A stretch of DNA of 10,528 bases, from the NCBI GenBank assembly GCA_947174735.1, contig CAMWKC010000057.1, positions 1 to 10,528 of the forward strand. The letters run 5' to 3'. Below are positions 8,308-10,528 of this stretch, one piece after another. The stretch's first letter is position 1. Each line of letters starts with the position of its first letter. The DNA is from an uncultured Porphyromonadaceae bacterium. GTDB taxonomy: Bacteria; Bacteroidota; Bacteroidia; Bacteroidales; Muribaculaceae. The position numbers and the translations under genes are program-made. The notes beneath the pieces are model-generated. The model had not been told where the DNA came from. It did no database searches and was given only the letters and a program-made list of their open reading frames with translations.

Positions 8308-8899
8308 AGAGTACGGGGTTGGTAGCCGGGTCGTTATACATTTTCATCTGGCGGTATACCTTCATGTATTTACGGCCTTCGGCTATATCGTCGAGCAGCT
8401 GGTCAATGGCTGTCGTAAGGTCTGTACGTTGTTCTTCGAGCACTGCAAGTTTCGCACGGCAGGCAGCCTTATGTTCAGGTGAGGCGTCAGGACGTTCAGC
8501 CTGTTCACGCATGTGCCAAATCTTGAGGGCCAGTATTGACAGACGGTCAAGTGCCCAGGCCGGCGATTCGGTGTTTATGGTTGCTTCCGGACTTACGGCT
8601 ACATCTTTAAAACGTGTGCGAAAGTAGGAATCGAGTTCTTCCACCATATCGGTGCGCTCCTGATTCGACCTGTCTATACGCCGTTTTATTGTTAAAGCTT
8701 CAGCCGGATCTATATCGGGGTCACGTACTATGTCCTCAAGATGCCACTGCACGGCATCGATCCAGTTCTTGCCGTAGAGCATAGCCTCTAATGAATTGGC
8801 AGGATAGGGATTGGTAAGAGTAGTGTCCACATTGTCGGCTATGTGATAGTCGGCTACGGCACGGTCAAAGACCGTGTTGGCGAGTTGGGCGAGTTTCAT
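8294..8899 (-). CDS. DUF4254 domain protein
   Basis: This 201-residue helical protein matches the DUF4254 family along its whole length. The recognisable segments are 'WIDAVQWHLEDIVRDPDI' (46-63), 'RIDRSNQERTDMVEELD' (74-90), 'NTESPAWALDRLSILALKI' (109-127) and the C-terminal 'KVYRQMKMYNDPATNPVLYG' (180-199). There is no signal peptide or membrane segment. The biochemical function of the family is unknown to me; it is typically found next to family 9 glycosyltransferases in Bacteroidota, as here, which suggests a role in the same surface-glycan step. It is the first gene of the coupled operon. Only 25 nt lie between its ATG and the T-run of the upstream hairpin, too little for a promoter of its own. 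The start at 8899 places the conserved first helix at the N-terminus. Confidence 0.88.
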   Translation of the reverse strand: MKLAQLANTVFDRAVADYHIADNVDTTLTNPYPANSLEAMLYGKNWIDAVQWHLEDIVRDPDIDPAEALTIKRRIDRSNQERTDMVEELDSYFRTRFKDVAVSPEATINTESPAWALDRLSILALKIWHMREQAERPDASPEHKAACRAKLAVLEEQRTDLTTAIDQLLDDIAEGRKYMKVYRQMKMYNDPATNPVLYGKK

Positions 8900-8924
8900 A
8901 GTTGGAATTGGGATTTGAGGGTAG

Positions 8925-8973
8925 AAAAAATGCAGGAAGCGGTCGGCTTGTATTGTATCAAGTCGACCGCTTC
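8925..8973 (-). terminator. Intrinsic terminator or attenuator after tRNA-Glu
   Basis: Read on the minus strand, a 15-position stem (8973-8959 pairing with 8950-8936) with one A-C mismatch closes an 8-nt loop. Five nucleotides later comes a run of six T (8930-8925). This fits an intrinsic terminator for the tRNA-Glu/rpsT transcript, 38 nt past the second tRNA. It also lies only 25 nt before the DUF4254 start, with no visible promoter between, so some read-through seems necessary and the hairpin may act as an attenuator for the envelope operon. Confidence 0.65.
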
Positions 8974-9010
8974 AGAGTCATTTTGTCGTTGTGGGAGAGG
9001 GGCTGACGGG

Positions 9011-9082
9011 TAGCCCATAGCAGAGTCGAACTGCTCTTTAGAGAATGAAAATCTCTCGTCCTAACCGATAGACGAATGGGCC
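9011..9082 (-). tRNA. tRNA-Glu (UUC), downstream copy
   Basis: A 72-nt cloverleaf folds on the minus strand. The acceptor arm GGCCCAT (9082-9076) pairs with ATGGGCT, including a terminal G-U pair. The anticodon stem AGAGA/TCTCT holds loop TTTTCAT with anticodon TTC, which reads glutamate codons GAA and GAG. The T-arm AGCAG/CTGCT holds loop TTCGACT. The discriminator base is A and no CCA is encoded, so the tail must be added after transcription. It lies 21 nt after the rpsT stop and is identical to the copy at 9401-9472. Confidence 0.97.
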
Positions 9083-9103
9083 AACAATCAGCTTACTGAA
9101 ATA

Positions 9104-9370
9104 TTACTTTGCAGCAGCTGTAAGCTTGTTGATGTGAATCTGAAGACCACTGCAGAGGTTAGCAGCTTTATTCTTCGAGATAATATTTTTGCGACCAAGA
9201 CGCTGAAGAAGAGCGCTTACCTTGTTATAAGCAGCCTGTGCTTCAGCTGCATCTTCCATCTTGCGAACCTTGCGCACAGCGTTGCGAGCAGTCTTAGCCC
9301 AATAACGATTTTCGAGTCTGCGCTTCTCAGCCTGACGGATTCTTTTAAGTGATGACTTATGATTTGCCAT
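9104..9370 (-). CDS. rpsT: 30S ribosomal protein S20
   Basis: This 88-residue, strongly basic helical protein is ribosomal protein S20, which binds 16S rRNA in the body of the small subunit. The start [18 protein letters not shown] is diagnostic, and the segments '[13 protein letters not shown]' and '[18 protein letters not shown]' with an alanine-rich tail complete a full-length family member. It begins 30 nt after the first tRNA-Glu gene and ends 21 nt before the second. No promoter is visible in those short gaps, so its mRNA must come from cutting a tRNA-rpsT-tRNA precursor at the tRNA ends. The single transcription signal is the promoter at 9533-9563. Confidence 0.98.
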   Translation of the reverse strand: MANHKSSLKRIRQAEKRRLENRYWAKTARNAVRKVRKMEDAAEAQAAYNKVSALLQRLGRKNIISKNKAANLCSGLQIHINKLTAAAK

Positions 9371-9400
9371 TTCTGTATTCTATGCTTTTAATATTATTAG

Positions 9401-9472
9401 TAGCCCATAGCAGAGTCGAACTGCTCTTTAGAGAATGAAAATCTCTCGTCCTAACCGATAGACGAATGGGCC
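9401..9472 (-). tRNA. tRNA-Glu (UUC), upstream copy
   Basis: This 72-nt gene is identical base for base to the one at 9011-9082, with the same cloverleaf and TTC anticodon. It is the first gene after the promoter at 9533-9563 and is followed by rpsT after 30 nt. It has no encoded CCA. Its 5' end lies about 50-60 nt from the predicted transcription start, behind a leader with a 9-bp inverted repeat. Confidence 0.97.
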
Positions 9473-9475
9473 CCT

Positions 9476-9532
9476 CAGTCGCAACAGCGCCCGAAACCGT
9501 CAACTATGACCGATAGGTGCTTTTTGCGACTG
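9476..9532 (-). repeat. 9-bp inverted repeat in tRNA leader
   Basis: CAGTCGCAA at 9476-9484 and TTGCGACTG at 9524-9532 are perfect inverted copies 39 nt apart. The outer arm abuts the -7 box of the tRNA promoter and straddles the expected start of transcription; the inner arm ends 3 nt before the tRNA. In RNA the arms could pair and present the tRNA 5' end on a stem; in DNA they could be two half-sites for a regulator. Confidence 0.5.
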
Positions 9533-9563
9533 CAAAGGTAGGCATTAATTTTTTATCCACAAA
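9533..9563 (-). promoter_or_regulatory. Bacteroides-type promoter for tRNA-Glu/rpsT
   Basis: On the minus strand, TTTG (9563-9560) is followed after 19 nt by TACCTTTG (9540-9533). This matches the Bacteroidota primary sigma-factor consensus TTTG and TAnnTTTG at the right spacing. Transcription should start near 9526-9529, about 55 nt before the first tRNA. Confidence 0.78.
9553..9561 (+). promoter_or_regulatory. Perfect DnaA-box sequence over the tRNA promoter
   Basis: TTATCCACA at 9553-9561 equals the high-affinity DnaA box known from Escherichia coli. It overlaps two bases of the -33 element of the tRNA/rpsT promoter and lies in its spacer, beside an AT-rich run. Only one box was noticed, so chance is a real possibility. 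If used, DnaA could repress the promoter. Confidence 0.3.
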
Positions 9564-9673
9564 ATTTTTTTCATTTTTTCCTATCATTTCTTTCTTTTTC
9601 TCTCTTATCGGGGTCTTAAAAGAGGTATTCTTATGCCGTCACCAATGTTTTTTAGGTGTACGGGAGCATGTTT

Positions 9674-9683
9674 TAACCGGTTA
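9674..9683. promoter_or_regulatory. 10-bp palindrome upstream of phosphatase promoter
   Basis: TAACCGGTTA is a perfect palindrome 25 nt upstream of the -33 box of the phosphatase promoter and directly beside the hairpin at 9684-9731. Its position suits an operator, but short palindromes also arise by chance. Confidence 0.25.
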
Positions 9684-9731
9684 TAGTAAGCAGGCAGCCC
9701 CCTGAAGGTTTGGCGGTCTGCCTGTTTATTA
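9684..9731. terminator. Long hairpin overlapping the phosphatase promoter
   Basis: On the plus strand, 9684-9697 (TAGTAAGCAGGCAG) pairs with 9718-9731 (CTGCCTGTTTATTA) over 14 positions including two G-U pairs. CC/GG pairs can extend the stem inward around a bulge. The arms are A-rich on one side and T-rich on the other, as in bidirectional terminators. No gene is seen that it would end on the plus strand, and the -33 box of the phosphatase promoter lies in its loop. Its role is therefore unclear: terminator of an unseen short RNA, or a regulatory site. Confidence 0.5.
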
Positions 9732-9740
9732 CTAATTTTG
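9709..9740 (+). promoter_or_regulatory. Bacteroides-type promoter for the histidine phosphatase
   Basis: TTTG at 9709-9712 is followed after 20 nt by TAATTTTG at 9733-9740, matching the Bacteroidota consensus TTTG and TAnnTTTG. Transcription should start near 9747, giving a leader of about 37 nt before the ATG at 9784. The leader has no Shine-Dalgarno sequence but is A/T-rich just before the start, as usual in this phylum. Confidence 0.72.
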
Positions 9741-9783
9741 CCTCCACACGGCTCTGCCGATTTAATGCTTAAAATTAATACTC

Positions 9784-10528
9784 ATGTCAACTGTCCCGCG
9801 CTATTCCGTCTGTTTCCATACAGTAAGATTGTTGTCTTCATTGTTGCTTTGCTCACTGCAGCTTATTTTCTCCGGTAATCTTTGGGCTTACGAACCATTA
9901 CCTCCGCAGTATGATGGTAGTATGATGCCATACGACTTCAGACGTTGCACCGCTGCTGAAGTTCCGGACTCTCTGCAACCTTTCTTTATTAATTATGTAG
10001 CACGTCACGGAGCAAGATTTTTGTCCTCGGAGAAGAAAGTACAGCATCTTTCCGAAGCTCTTGACAAGGCCCGTAGTGCCGGTACACTTACTTCTCTCGG
10101 TGAAGAGATGGTGACTCTTGTTGCTGAAGTGCGCCGTCACACCGCAGGACGCTGGGGTGCGCTTGACTCGGTAGGTTGTGCCGAACAACAGCAGCTTGCA
10201 GAAAGCATGTCGGCTATGTGGCCTTCAGTGACAGGCGACGGAGTAGTGCAGGCCTATGCTACGTACGTGCCGCGAGTGGTTATGAGCATGTATGAATTCT
10301 CTCACAGGCTTTGCTCTCTTAATCCCGATATACAGATATATACCGGTGAAGGGCATCAGTATGACCGTCTGCTCCGCTTTTTTAATACTAATCCGATCTA
10401 TGCAGCTTATCTCGCCGATAAACCGTGGCAGCCTGAATATAATACCTTTGTGAGAGACCATGTATCTCCGGAACCGGCGCGTGCTTTAGTCGGCGATATA
10501 TTTAATGATGCTGAATTGCGTAAACTTA
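9784..10528 (+). CDS. Exported histidine acid phosphatase, MINPP/phytase type (3' truncated by window)
   Basis: The frame opens with the ATG at 9784 and stays open to the window end, giving 248 residues of an incomplete protein. An in-frame stop at 9763 rules out a longer form. The N-terminus is a signal peptide with a basic start, the hydrophobic run 'LLSSLLLCSLQLIF', then 'GNLWAYEP'. The catalytic R-H-G-x-R motif is 'YVARHGARF', with R74, nucleophile H75 and R78. Further on come 'GTLTSLGEEM' and 'ATYVPRVVMSMYEFSHRL', whose R164 and surroundings match multiple inositol-polyphosphate phosphatases of the histidine acid phosphatase clan. The proton-donor motif near the C-terminus lies beyond the window. 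The family removes phosphate from inositol phosphates such as phytate; Bacteroides MINPP does so from outer-membrane vesicles. Here it probably acts in the periplasm or outside. It is divergent from tRNA-Glu/rpsT and has its own promoter. Confidence 0.88.
   Translation, partial: MSTVPRYSVCFHTVRLLSSLLLCSLQLIFSGNLWAYEPLPPQYDGSMMPYDFRRCTAAEVPDSLQPFFINYVARHGARFLSSEKKVQHLSEALDKARSAGTLTSLGEEMVTLVAEVRRHTAGRWGALDSVGCAEQQQLAESMSAMWPSVTGDGVVQAYATYVPRVVMSMYEFSHRLCSLNPDIQIYTGEGHQYDRLLRFFNTNPIYAAYLADKPWQPEYNTFVRDHVSPEPARALVGDIFNDAELRKL

Larger units (their letters stand above)
9010..9472. repeat. 73-bp exact direct repeat flanking rpsT
   Basis: The two tRNA-Glu genes plus one adjoining base form an exact 73-bp direct repeat (9010-9082 and 9400-9472) with a 390-bp period. 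The flanking sequence differs at once outside the repeat, so identity is limited to the tRNA genes. rpsT is the only gene between the copies. Confidence 0.95.
9473..9783. other. Divergent intergenic region with overlapping signals
   Basis: These 311 nt separate the minus-strand tRNA/rpsT unit from the plus-strand phosphatase gene. I see no protein gene. The region holds a minus-strand promoter near 9550, a strongly AT-rich and T-rich run at 9541-9605, a 10-bp palindrome at 9674-9683, a hairpin at 9684-9731 and a plus-strand promoter at 9709-9740. The stretch 9606-9673 shows nothing I can name. Confidence 0.7.

Noticed and set aside
9541..9610. Replication origin at the AT-rich run with a DnaA box
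   Set aside because: Only one DnaA-box match was seen, with no cluster and no dnaA or dnaN gene in the window; the run is better explained as promoter-upstream DNA.
9517..9705. Plus-strand frame of 62 codons with phenylalanine-rich sequence
   Set aside because: It arises from the T-rich promoter region and runs through the -7 and -33 boxes of the tRNA promoter; no start signal supports it.
9765..9783. Alternative ATG at 9765 for the phosphatase
   Set aside because: It is in a different reading frame from the R-H-G-x-R motif.
9898..10461. Two minus-strand frames (96 and 78 codons) opposite the phosphatase gene
   Set aside because: Antisense to a gene with an intact R-H-G-x-R motif and signal peptide; no independent support.
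1..10528. CRISPR array, insertion sequence, prophage or toxin-antitoxin module
   Set aside because: No regularly spaced repeats, transposase, integrase or small paired toxin/antitoxin genes were seen on either strand.

Overview
The window looks like chromosomal DNA from a gut Bacteroidota, order Bacteroidales, possibly Muribaculaceae; the family is inferred. Supporting signs are two promoters matching the Bacteroides-type consensus (TTTG, 19-20 nt gap, TAnnTTTG), no Shine-Dalgarno dependence, a DUF4254 gene beside a family 9 glycosyltransferase, an outer-membrane barrel with a TonB-receptor-like C-terminus, a lipoprotein with acidic residues after its cysteine, and a MINPP-type histidine phosphatase. 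Base composition is moderate over most of the window (33 of 60 G/C in a hand-counted line at 4921-4980) but drops sharply at the left edge (15 of 60 at 121-180).

Layout, left to right. Positions 2-523 (+) hold the C-terminal part of an AT-rich DUF4143-type ATPase gene that begins outside the window. A 184-nt gap follows. From 8899 down to 708 six genes lie on the minus strand. In transcription order they are a DUF4254 protein (8899-8294), a family 9 glycosyltransferase (8307-7207), a very large exported TPR protein (7210-4091), a plug-less outer-membrane beta-barrel (4094-2205), a 177-residue protein of unknown function (2080-1547) and a lipoprotein (1487-708). The first four genes overlap by 14, 4 and 4 nt, the last two as ATGA stop/start overlaps, so they are almost certainly one translationally coupled operon. 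The last two may be read from the same transcript or separately.

Further right, also on the minus strand, the gene for ribosomal protein S20 (rpsT) lies between two identical tRNA-Glu(UUC) genes. A consensus promoter stands before the first tRNA and a terminator-like hairpin after the second. No promoter is visible between that hairpin and the DUF4254 gene, so the envelope operon may depend on read-through from the tRNA/rpsT unit.

The intergenic region 9473-9783 is dense with signals: two divergent promoters, a perfect DnaA-box sequence over the tRNA promoter, a 9-bp inverted repeat in the tRNA leader, a 10-bp palindrome and a strong hairpin over the other promoter. On its right, the plus strand carries the first 248 residues of an exported histidine acid phosphatase of the MINPP (phytate-degrading) type, which runs off the window.

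Functionally, the minus-strand operon is best read as cell-envelope biology: a sugar transferase and its partner, a periplasmic TPR scaffold and an outer-membrane barrel. The specific job of the TPR/barrel pair is not established by the sequence. It is the part of the window most worth following up.
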